Shown here: piece after piece, positions 13,101 to 25,100 of the stretch
How positions within the stretch are numbered: the first letter of the stretch is position 1
How the letters are laid out: every line of letters starts with the position of its first letter
NCBI RefSeq assembly: GCF_902459465.1
Contig: NC_047066.1
Coordinates: forward strand, 20,277,047-20,341,046
Length of the DNA stretch: 64,000 bases
Source: Asterias rubens
Taxonomy: Eukaryota; Echinodermata; Asteroidea; Forcipulatida; Asteriidae
Reading direction: 5' to 3'
Position numbers and translations under genes: made by a program
Notes under the pieces: generated by a model
Databases searched by the model: none
Seen by the model: only the letters and a program-made list of their open reading frames with translations
Told to the model about the DNA's origin: nothing

Positions 13101-16100
13101 CATACAAATTGGTCACGTAGTCATGTTTCAGTGAGCAATACATGTTAACTTATATAATGACACTTTAAAATTTCTATATTCTCTTCTGAAAAAAGTGTTC
13201 TTTAGACTTGCCTTTTCCTCTGCAGGTTTCTTATTGATGTCTTTTTCACCCTTCTCTTCCCCAACCTTAGGGATATTCTCTGTAGATTCAGGAAGGCTGC
13301 TTACTGATGCCGAGTCCACTTCATCTTTCCCCATAGTGTCCGTCAGGGAGAGCTTATGGAGGGACAGACGACCCACGTGGAAAGACGAGGAATTCTGATG
13401 CTGGTGGAACTCCAACAGTGAGGAGAGGTTGCTGAAGAGTGAGTAAGAAATTACAAATTCTATTACCAATAAAGGTGTAATTGAGTGCCATTGCTAATAA
13501 GCCATCTAGTGCACAATGATGTTCTGGTAAAGTTTCTATGAACTTTGGCCTGGTTACAGTCAAAATGTTGGGTTATAAGATAATTCCCGCATAAATTGAA
13601 GGAATTTTTTCCATTTAAAAGTTAAAAAAGGCATTACGTATGGAGGTGATTATAACATGTCTTATCTTGGCTTCTTTTCACACTTTCATCCAGTTTTATG
13701 ACAACACAGCATATCTCTGTACTTGCTTCTCAAAACGTCATTTTTTCGAGTTAGGCTGTTTTGCTATGTAAGGGCCGCCTTATAGGAAAAAGAAGTATTC
13801 TGCATGTAAAGTTATGTATTCTCTACAGCTAAAAAGAGTAAAGGTTTTCTTACATAAGTGTCTGTGATAGCTTAGAGATACCACTCTGGATGGCAAAGCG
13901 GTTTAACAAGTGTCGGCTCATTTCAGTCAGCTTGGCGTCCCATGGACCCTTCCCATCCTAAACACCAACATTTAGAAAGAACACAGTACAAACAAGTGTT
14001 AGTATTTCAATGGACTACATTGGAAATAAAGATACTAATTTGAAGTTCGCAGAATGTTAGAGCTTGTTTGTCTGAAATGAGGTTTTTTCTGAATGTCCTA
14101 CCGTGATGTATGTTTGGCCTTCATGTCTGTAGACAGCTGAAGCTAACTGATGATAATAATTCAGACTTGTTGAATTGTCCTTCTTTGAAACATCCTGAAA
14201 TAAAACAAGAGCAGTGTCTTTCTGAATGGCAAAAACACACCTTCATAAAGCGAGACCAGTCAAATATTAAAGACCAGAAGTCTCCAAGACTGAGACTAAG
14301 ATCACGAGGTACCAAGACTGAGACCTGCAAATTGGTCTTGAGGCCAGTGGTCTTGAAACCTACAACACTTACTGCTTTATATCCCATTAGAGGGCAAGGC
14401 AATTATGGTCAAGTATCTCATTTAGCAACACAAGTACTATTGACAATGACCATAAAGGGCAAAACTGAGCATAAACAGGTTATCAGCCATAACTACTAGA
14501 ATTCATAACTGGTCACCAGTAAAGAAACTTAACCTTTCTCTGAAAAAGTCTTTATTCCCTCACCTCTTCAGAAACAAACTGCATCCTCAAGTGGCATTTT
14601 CCACCTGTGCTTGGCCCAGAACCTTTTGGGTTGACAATTAATGTGTACCAGTTATCGATTCGCTTTGCAGCTGGGATGTCGTCCAGTGAGATGATGACTT
14701 GACCAAGGAAGTCGTCTGTGTTTTTGTTGATGCCATGTTTGATGTGACGGAAGAGACTGTACGCAATAAAATATGCATTTAAATGATAGGTTTAACCACT
14801 CCTGATTAGATTATCTTGGTGGCAACCCAAGCAAGTTTACTCTTCATTTTTAAACCGTGAAACTCCATGGGTTCTATTAAGGTTGTACAATTGTGCACAA
14901 AACTAATACATGTGTACTGTACAATACATGAGTTCACTTCATGTGCTTGTAAGGTTCTCTGCCCTTCTACCTGTCACACAATGTCCTGGTAACAGAAGGT
15001 AACAATACAATGGCTCTTGACAACAACAAACAACTTGAATTGGGGAACATATTACCAACAATTTGGAAAACACAAAATGTGAGTCCTTACCTTTTAAAAC
15101 CAGCCATTTTGTGATCGGAGTCGAGACTTTTACAGGCTTGCCACAGATTAGTCTCCTCATCCATATCCCACATGGTGAGTCTCAACTCTGTACCATGGAC
15201 CGAGGATAACGGACTGTGCACAGGGGGTGGGGAAGAAATAATACAAGTAAAGTATAAAAATGTGCAACTAGATCATAGGGTAAGGCAAAGAAACTGAATT
15301 TGTATTGGAATTACAGTGTATTGCACAAGAAGTACAATTCAGTTTTGATATTAACTTGTCTAACATAAACTTTCCTAGTATTTATATCTACTGCTGTGGA
15401 TTAGGCTTTGGTTCTGACAGAAACTAATTCAACTGAGTTCTGAAAGACCTTGTCCTTCTATTTATCTACCCCTGTGGAGATGAATTCAATTCCGACAAGA
15501 ACTGATTCTGCACATTTCTGAAAGAACTTTTCCTGCTTTCTTAATTATTTAATCTACTGTCACCGTAGGATTCTTGAACTATGCATTAACCCTCAACACA
15601 ATATACACCCTGATAAATACTTTAAAAGAAGGAGAAGAAATCAATCAAAACTTACATGTCAAATGTTTCATTCCAGACCGGATGAAGTGTCGCTTTCTGA
15701 CATCTTGTCTTGAAGACGGACTCCGCCTCTACAGACACACTATGCTGGGGGCTCTTGGGCGAAGCAGCGACACTCATATCCGCAGAGTTTTTACGCTTGT
15801 GTACTTTACCCACGGACAATACAGAGAGAGTATCTGATTTGCGGTTGGACTGAATGTCCTCTGATCTCTTCCGACTAACTTTCCTAAAACTTCGCCTCTG
15901 GTCAGAGTGGCGTCGTGGGGTGCGATCAGAGAGGGGAAGGGTAGGTGTGGTGGAGGGGTCATCAGGGAGGGAGTTCCAGTGAGCCAGGGGCTGTCTGTCT
16001 TGGGAGGGGGACTTGGCTGCTTTGCAAACAGTCAGGAGACAGTAGGGGTCGCTCATACCTGTGGGAATTAAAAAGCTGGCATATAATTCCAAAGACTCAA

Positions 16101-19100
16101 CAAGATTTTTAAGTGTTTGTACCCTTTGCAAACGTATTTTGTCCCCTCCCTATCAAAGATGACATTCCAGACCCAAGTATCTGTAACCAAAAACACTGAC
16201 TTCTTGTAAAATGCTGTTGGGAAAAAATATATTTCATGAATATGAGTGGTTAGTGTTTATCACACTGCAAACCAAAATGTGTGTTTTGAAGGCTTGTACA
16301 ATGTATCTGGCATTATTCACAGGCTTTGATATGATGGCTTTAGTTGTTTGCCCAGTGATGGAGAGAACCTCAATTTTGGGAACACTACATGTACATGTAG
16401 GTGGCAGCATACTAACAAATTACAAGTTCTGTGATCTGTGCAATAGACAATTTTGTGTTATGTCTGCTGTCATGTAATGCGCCAAAGTCTCACACTGTCA
16501 CAGTGTCAGCTCTACAATGTATAGTCCATATCTTACCATTTGCATCCATACTAAGAATTCCCTTAGCCTCTATCACAGTGATCTTCAGCATACATGAAGG
16601 AGACTGAAAGACAGACAGAGAAAAATAAATAAATATTTTGTACAATGCATTTTTGTACTAAGCGTGGCTGGATGGTCCCTTCATGAATAGTTCACAAAGA
16701 AATATTTCTCAGGATTGTACTGGTGCGCACTTTATAATAAACTAATCAATTTGTTAACTATAATTGTTTGTTTTTACAAACTTACTTTATCACGTACTTT
16801 ATTTTCAAGAACAATCCCCTTACCTTATTGCACAGTTCCTCTTTCATCATTTCTACATGGACATCTTTAGGGACATTAAAAACCTACAATAAATAAAAAT
16901 AAACCAGTTTCCAAAACTGTAGTTATTACAAAATAATGTCAAGTAGGAACCAGATAAACTTGTGTTTTTCAGTGAGCACTGATGACTTGAAAAAGACAAC
17001 CCCAAAGTGTATCAAAATCGCCTTATAGTATTTCTAACCCTGTTAATTAGTTGCATTCCTAAAAGCATCTCAAAGCATCTCAACTCCTTTTGAGTACGCA
17101 ACACCAGCAGCCGAATGGACGCACAAATTGCTACCCATTTACATCAGCCATCTCAACCTCACAGTTACCCAAATACAGTTTAGTGTCTGGCCCCAGAAAA
17201 CATCCCAGACCAGGATTCGTACCCAACCTCTCATGACTCGGCCATCAGGGCCAAATTGCATAAAGCTGTCTCGCAGAAAAAACTGCTTGACAAATTTCTT
17301 TGCTTAGCAAAAATTGAGTGGGGAACCAGTCACAACAATGTAAACTTGATATAATTTTGGCTAGTAACCTTTTGCAATACTTGTCTTTGCTTAGTAAGTT
17401 TTTGTGCTTTATTAAGTTTTTGTGCTTACAGGTTTTATGAAATTTGGCCCGGAACTTGCTAGACCACTTGACCATGACATGAGCAGACATACTGTACCTT
17501 CTGTAACTGGGTGACCAGATGAAGGGGGTTAATGTCCACTGCATTCATTCGGCCAAGAGGATGAAGATACGTCCTCAATAACTTGGTGTAGAGTTTTACA
17601 AACTAATAGAGAAATAATCAATTGATTCAGTAATGAGTTACTCAAAAGGTAGTATTAAACAAGTTTGACTGAAATGCGGAGTGTTTATTAAAATGTTTGA
17701 ACAAAATCCATTTCATCTTTCCTTGAAAACTTTAATACCTAATCATGTATAACTGAAAATCAGTGAATATTTTGTATGTATGTACATTGTTTTACTTTTT
17801 GTAGATAAGCCAATTTTTGAGGGGTGTGCCAACCAGCAGCAGTACAACTTTAGATTGGGTGGCCTTTGTTGCTGAGCAACATACTCCTCACCCATTTATT
17901 TTAATGCGATTGTTTAAATTGGATTTACTATAATGCCACAAAATAAATGTTGTGTTTACAGTACTCGAACCTTCCTGGATATATAGCCGCCAAATTTGCC
18001 ACCTGTTTTTGTAAGCGAGCATTAAAATAAGCATTTTTCCTACACAATAGGCCTAGACATTGATAATATTATGGGTTATTAACACTAATTTTTGTTGAAA
18101 AAAAAAATGTGAAACATCCAAAAATATCTGGTAAGTTGATTCGAACTGCCTCTAGCTACCAGGCAATCTTAGTAATCTAGTTGGTAAGACACTGCTCTAG
18201 AATTGCAACGGTCGTGGGTTCGAATCCCATCCAAGTAATGTGCCTGTGATATTTGTTCACAGGACTCAGGAAAGTACTGATTATACAGTTCTAACACACA
18301 CATTAGTGTATGGGTAAAAACCAAAATTAATAGAACTTGCATATTATTACAGATATTTATTTAAATCTGTATTTTGTTTTGAAATTTTGTGAGTAGTAAG
18401 TTTCGGTTCTGTTGTTTACATTAATGTCACGATGTAACTTGCACTACTGAGCCTACTACATACTATGACTGTCAGAATCTTCACCCAGTAGCCCTAAGTT
18501 TCATCAGTCTGGGTTCATACAGGTAAGTGCAACAAGTGTACAACAACGGAATGAGAACTCTGAACAAAAACACAAGATCCTTCTCAAATTGAAAACTGGT
18601 AAAATAATATGTCTGTAATTTTTAAACATAGCACTGACCTATTGAGAAAGGTCAACATTTCCTACACAACAGAGTTAAAGCCACCTCGGACAAATGAATT
18701 GCTGGAAATTTGACCCCTCCAGTATTGCCATGGGCATAAATTGTCACAATCAAAATATACTAAATTTAGGTTTCCTTTGAAGTCTCACAACTCATTAAAT
18801 AGAACAAGGTTAATTTAAGGTCAGTTGAGTTCAGATATGAATACAAGAAATTCCAAAATGCATGAACTGAAGAAAATAAGTTAACAAACAAAACAAAATG
18901 ATTTCCCTACCTACATGTACCTTCTTTTCAGGCCAAACCATGAAACACATTTTGTTTGGACTATGTACATAAATGGAATACATTGTAGAAGTGGTAAAAA
19001 TTTCCCTACATGGCCCAGTAGAAACCAGTCATTGGATAAATACCATGGGTAAATAAATGTAATACAAGCGGAAACATAAATACAATTTTCAAACACAAAA

Positions 19101-22100
19101 GAGGATTTTAATAATTTTATGCTTTCTTAATTCTTTCATAAGGGCACCTCTATGAGGAAAAAAAATTCAAGGGGCACCAAGGCAATGACCAAGTGCTCGG
19201 AGGTGATTACCTTTGTGAATCCCCAGCCGTGACACTTGTGTCCTTAAGCACGACACTTTACCATTGCTTCGTCCTTCGGATGGGACGTAAAGCCGTTGGT
19301 CCCATGTGTTGTGTATTGCATGTAAAAGAACCCAGTGCACTTATCGAAAAGAGAAGGGGGCAGCCCCGGTGTTCCTGGTTGTGGCTGCTTAATGCGCCAT
19401 AGCACCTTGTAAACCCTTATAAGTGCTACATAATTGGGTCTCAGAATCCATCACTGCAATAACCTATCTTTCTGAAAGTTTGTATATACTCAGCGCCTTG
19501 AGTACCTTGTTTGGTAGATACGTGCGCTATATAAGACTTCAATATTATTACTATTATTAAGTAACAGGCCTGGTACTGCACCCCAAACTTACCTCAGGTT
19601 TCAAGCTCGGTTTTGTACAGCTCCCCTCCATTCTTTTTACCTAAAAAACACACATTAAACAAAAAACAATTTATTATTCATCTACCACTTACTACATCAA
19701 TACCATTTTTGACAAGTTAAAAAAAAAACTTTTAAACTTATTAACATCAAACAGACACTTTGTTGTACTCTCCAAATCTCCAAGAAAATGCTATACAATA
19801 TGTGAACATTACTTACAGCGGTCTACTTCACAAAGAACTTAGAACTAGTCCTAACTTAGGACTAGTCCTAGGAGACATTAAAAAATTAAGGCTAGTCGTA
19901 AGACTCCAGGAGATAACACTGGTCTTAACTCTTATTGGTGAAATTCACCCCTGATTGGTTATACATTTCTTGTAATGAGACCAAAGAACACTCAAGAGTG
20001 CTTCTTACCATAATCCGTACGCCTGAGGATGCCTTAGAGAAGAGAATGTCCATTTTAGTAGTGTCAAAAAGGTTATCATTAAGTTTCTGTTCACTGATCA
20101 GAAAGTTCAACAGTACCAATCATTCAGAGTACTAATTACAGCTGTTGAAAAATTAGCATAAAACCTCAAGAATCACTGAAGACACATTTGAAGTTCACAG
20201 TGAGCAGTCTCAAAAGACAGTAGATACATTTCAACAGCGAGATGATGACAACAGCACAACAAAAACTGTTGTTCGTTATTTGTCCTAAAATGTAATTACA
20301 TTATGTAACCATCTAGTATGATAAAATATTCACAAGTTGGTTGTAAGCGCTGGCTGGGTAGACAACATCCAAGAATGGTCAGGTTGTGATACCACTGGAC
20401 TCAAAGCAGTGCTCAGTACTGGAAAGACAGGGCGCTGTGGTCATGATGGTGGGACCAGTACAACGATTCAAGCGGGGTACAATTTGAGAAGGAAACCACA
20501 GGAAAATGTCTACTAGCGAGGTGGTTGTATACGGCTTACTAAAAACGAAAGGATTTGATAGAATCAAAACTTTCAAAAATGTACATTTCTTCCAACTGTA
20601 CCTCCACACAATTGCTTGCACTTTTGACTGTTTTCACTACAAAGTCCTGCACTCTTCAAACTGAACTTATTTTTACAAAAGAAAAATAAACTATAACAAG
20701 GGAAACTTTAAACAGGGCTATTTTTAACGTGTCAAAGTTTCCAAGCCCATGTCATTAGCCAATCAGCAAAGCATGTAAATCGTGCTTCCCACGTAGCCCT
20801 TACACGCAGGTAAATTTATTTCTTCCTGTGAGAACCGAATGTAAACAACTTACATCTGTAGTGAATGGAACGCAGTCCGGATTATGAAATAAAAGATCTT
20901 TCTGCATGAAGACCCACAAAGGTCATGGCTTTTATTTGTATGCTGTGGTCACAATAACTTGTTTATTAGGAACAGGAAAAAAAATCTTGCGGTTTTACGG
21001 AATGTTTGCTTTGCTGATAATTACAATAAACTTTAGGGGAGCAGGAGTGGGGATTTAGTCAGACTGTAAAAAATGCACCCAAGCACAGCAGGGATTGCCT
21101 GCTTTCAGTTTTCTTTCATTCCTTCTACATGTAGCTACGGGACATAAAGAGACTGTTTAAAAGAAAATTGAAAACCCATAACTAGTTACAAAACGAGAGA
21201 ATGTTTCATCGTGTCCCTGTCTGTCGAAGCAGGGTGTAGCATTTATGAGCATTTTCTGAGCGGTGGTCACTCTCCTCACAAAATTATTGCAAATTGGTCT
21301 GAATTTCTGAAACGAGCACCTGCGTACGGTACACAGGTACGCCGTACCCCAAAGAAAATGAACCTGGGATTCTGCTGGGATAACAAAGTCCCAGCAGGAT
21401 CCCATTTTTTAGTTTTAAACTTGTTGAGAATTTTTTAGAAATTGTCTTTTGATTCGTATTACTTTTCAAAAAACTGTTGGGGCTGTTCCTACTCGACTAT
21501 ATGCATTGAAATAAATGTTGTTGGAATATGAATTATCAGGCTGCATTGAAATATCATGGCAACTTGTTACCTGACCATAGAGTAAGGGCAGATGATACAC
21601 AGATCGGCTTAATCTAATGGGATCCTGCAAGTTGTTTCATTGGAATCCTGCCGTAGATTTTTCTTTGGTACAGTGTATCAAATTGTTCATTTAAAATGTT
21701 CACAGGTAACGGTTTCAAACTATAATTTTCTTTTATGTTTGGACTGTGTATTGAATGAGCTGATTGAACAATTTCCTCTGAACATTATGTCATAGGCTAA
21801 TTACCATCCCATTAATTATAAAACATTTACAACAACTAATTAAACCTACCCAAATGGACATCTTGATGGTCCTGCAACAGTCCAAATCAATCCAGAATGT
21901 TGTCTCCAAAAGCAAAATCACATTATGTTTTCCTTCACAAGAAAAGAAACACCTCAAAGATCTACAGAGTGTACAACTTTTCCAAACACATACTGTACAC
22001 TAAGGTACATGACTGAGAATCAAGGGTGAATGTGTACACGTACATATTGCAAGAACAGACTTGCCCACATCCACACTAATTTACAGGATGTCATACTCCA

Positions 22101-25100
22101 CTAAATCCAAATTTTGAAGGTGTATTCATCACATGTGTACTTAGATGCAGTGCATACAATTCAGATGAATAAAACTGCACGTGAAATTTCACTTCAAAAT
22201 GCCACTTACAATGTTAATTTGTTTCCTATGTAAGCAGAAATCTGCATGAAAATCATATCTTTTGTGTAATCTGTGGGCAGGACACTCATAAAGTTGTTCT
22301 TGTCTTTGTTATCTTACACCTTGTACACAGTACATACATTACAAGTTAAAGGGCACATTAAGGTTTTTAGAATAGTTAGTTTAATGTTATCCTTGGTTTT
22401 CAATGAACATTTAGTGTAAGTGAAACATGTGTCAAGGATTCTCTTTAAAACGAGCATGCACAAAATCTCTGATAACTCGGATAAACTAAACATTTTCAAA
22501 GTTGTCTTCTCTGAAATGTGAGGGTCAAAATTTATTCATTATATAAATTTATTCATCAGATTTATTTATCAATGGTTTGCCAAAAACTATTTTTAAACAC
22601 GTTTGGTAATTGTCAAAGACCAGTCTTCTCACTTAATGTATGTATCCCAACATAAGCATAAAATAACAAGCCTGTGAAAATTTGGGCTCAATCGGCCATC
22701 GAATTTGCGAGAAAATGTTGAAACAAAAATACCTTTGTTATAGACGAATTTGTGTGCTTTCAGATAGGAATAAAAGACTTCTAGCTAGAAGTCTTTTATT
22801 ATTTTAGTGAGAAAATACATGTACCTCTTTCTCAAAAACTACGTTACTTCAGAGGGAGTCGATTCCCACAATGTTTTATACTATCAACTGCTCTCCAATG
22901 CTCGTTACCAAGTCATTTTGAAGTTAATATTTGTTTTGAGTAATTACCAAACGTGTACCTTCCCTTTAATATACAAGTTGCCCTTTTCCCCAAGCAGTGA
23001 TCGCAAATAGATTATTTTTGTATATTAATAGCTACAGTCTGGATTGGTACAGAAACTTTATTCAAAGTTAACAGCACAGCTTTACACAGCTTACTGGGTA
23101 ATAAGCAGCTTACAATATTTGTTCAAGGCAAACAGAGCAAGATTTTGCTGGTTGCCATCAAATAAAACGACAGAGTGAGATAAGTCAACTGGAAAACGTA
23201 CACGTTTGTTCATGTGTTTCCAGCCAGAAAAAAGATGTACATTGTAACTAACAATGGGTTTAATAAATCAAACTAGAGACAATAGGCCCTACTAAGTAAA
23301 GATTTAGCATAATGAATTATGCAGGAATATAAATGGGACACCCTTATTATACATGGGAAGTTGAGTTGTCATCCACTGGTTCTTTTCAGAACCAACACTT
23401 TAATACTCAAAAGAGATTTACACATGGTGCTGCCGCAAACCTCACACAATTAAGTAAGGAAGTTCACATTGTAAGCATTTTGGCTACATTATAAGGTACA
23501 CAATAAGGCTGGAGGACCAATCAGAGGACCATGGAAAATGCTTTCTTCCCAGTTTCATAGCACTGCTCACTACCCAAAAATTCTGCATGCATGCACCGAG
23601 TGAGTGTTATTTTATGACTATTAGACAGTACATGTAGGCTGTAAACTTGTGTGTAAGTGCCAAGTCACAAATTCCTTTGATGCATTTTGACATGAAACTG
23701 GAAAATCAAGGTTTTTGCCAATGATTTGGAGAAAGGGACTGATGCCCAAAATAATTTGAAGGAAATTTAAAAACTGGGTGCTCAAACTGTTCACTTACAA
23801 AACATACATAAATAACGGATACAGCAGGGTGTCAAAAATTAAAACTGCTACATGTACATGAAGGTGTCCAAAAAGACACACAGTTTCACTTAAATTTAAA
23901 TTATATTTAATAGCAAAAAATAGTTAAACTATCCGCGTTTCGACCCTAGTACCTCGAAGGCTAATAATATTAAATAATTAATATGATTATGAATGAATGA
24001 AACATGAAAACACAACAAACAATCACTCAGTCAGGTAGGCCCGTAACTAATTAGAACTAGAACTTGTGTGCATTGTAAGTGTAAACATTTAAGCAGTGAA
24101 ATGGAACTTCATGTATTTCCTCTTCACTGATGGTACACTTTATTTGTTTGTAATTTTTACAAAAAGGAATACAATTGCATCTTGGGTAAATTAAGATATT
24201 ATTTTATTTTATTTCATAATCCAAAATGAATGAAAAAGTGATGGCAGCATACGAAAACTGTTTTCCTTTTTTTTTTTTTTTTTCACTTACCCATATACTT
24301 GGCATTTTTATCAGACTCGAACCGCTGAAAACCAACAACAAGTGGCAAACGAGAGCGAGCAAAACAATCAAGTCAAATCAGAATCTGAATCTGGAATGAA
24401 AGCATGCCGTCCGTCGGTCTCTCAGCTCAGCAGCGAAATAATGCCGGTGTCACGTCTCTCGGCTCGGCGAAGTTCACCAAACGAAACAGTGGACAACAAA
24501 GTAGCCCGAGTCAAATGTCCTCAAAACATGTTTAAAAACATGTCCAAACTGCACCCGGTATGCTGCTGAACACCATGGATATGTCCCGTGCGAGGAAATA
24601 ACATTGACAAGCCCAGCTTAACTGTGATTTAAAGAGCGAAACTTTGTCCCGTATGTCACGTCTTCCAGCAACTTTGTTTTTAAGTTCACTAAAAAGAAAG
24701 GGACCTGACGAATCGACGATTATACCTGCAAACCAAACCTAGCAGTTTAACGTTAGTCTGGGTACCAGACATTCAACAACTTTGTTGGACTCTCCCTATT
24801 TTACCGCTGAGGGAGACACACCAAGTTCACGTTTGGGGGCGGGACACGTCTGCACCGTCTTGTGGTATATTGTGACACAGTCACCCATGGCTCATCGGAA
24901 TATATGGAGGTATAGTATTAGTACTTTAGTAGTCTACTTTTATGATCGGAACAACCACAACTTGGCAACGGGATAAGGATTATTATTATTGCAACGGGAT
25001 AAGGATTATTATTATTTCAGCAGGGGATAATTTTTCAGTACAGCAGGTACAAATAATTCGTAAGCAAAAGTACCCATGCCCATGAAGCAATACAAATTTG

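Larger units (their letters stand above)
6308..13957 (-). other. MUN-domain exons 9-20 of the Munc13-4/BAIAP3-type gene
   Basis: Twelve exons encode residues about 530-1171, the helical MUN module that binds syntaxin/SNARE assemblies in this family. Good anchors are exon 16 (8871-8682), with YHTWFQEA followed by RRALAMD, HSVVKYSNSAVD and CFAKV as in UNC13D, and exon 19 (7559-7269), with LCITLNNIEHVR. Exon 10 (13431-13212) carries a Ser/Glu/Lys-rich linker not expected in vertebrate forms and ends at a GC donor (AAAAG then GCAAGT). Confidence 0.88.
17603..19592 (-). other. Intron between exons 2 and 3 of the Munc13-4/BAIAP3-type gene
   Basis: Non-coding apart from a tRNA-derived SINE (18140-18335) and the start of a composite retroposon tail (from 19140). 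I see no further exon with a compatible phase. Confidence 0.6.

Noticed and set aside
14110..14499. Plus-strand 129-residue frame
   Set aside because: It runs across the dispersed GAGACC repeat also found at 12940 and through intron sequence; no homology.
18165..18240. Possible tRNA gene
   Set aside because: It has a perfect B box, but the acceptor stem cannot be closed and the same unit recurs with a SINE body and tail.
20755..20775. CCAAT-like word (AGCCAATCAG) upstream of the 19640 exon
   Set aside because: On the wrong strand for a simple CCAAT box and without a start exon beside it.
24291..24324. Internal 34-nt exon between exons 1 and 2 of the Munc13-4/BAIAP3-type gene
   Set aside because: AG and GT flanks are present, but inclusion shifts the frame and gives a stop in the next exon; use as an alternative first exon fits better.
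24342..24569. Plus-strand 75-residue frame, Ser-rich
   Set aside because: It is antisense to the likely leader of the alternative first exon, has no splice context and no family resemblance.
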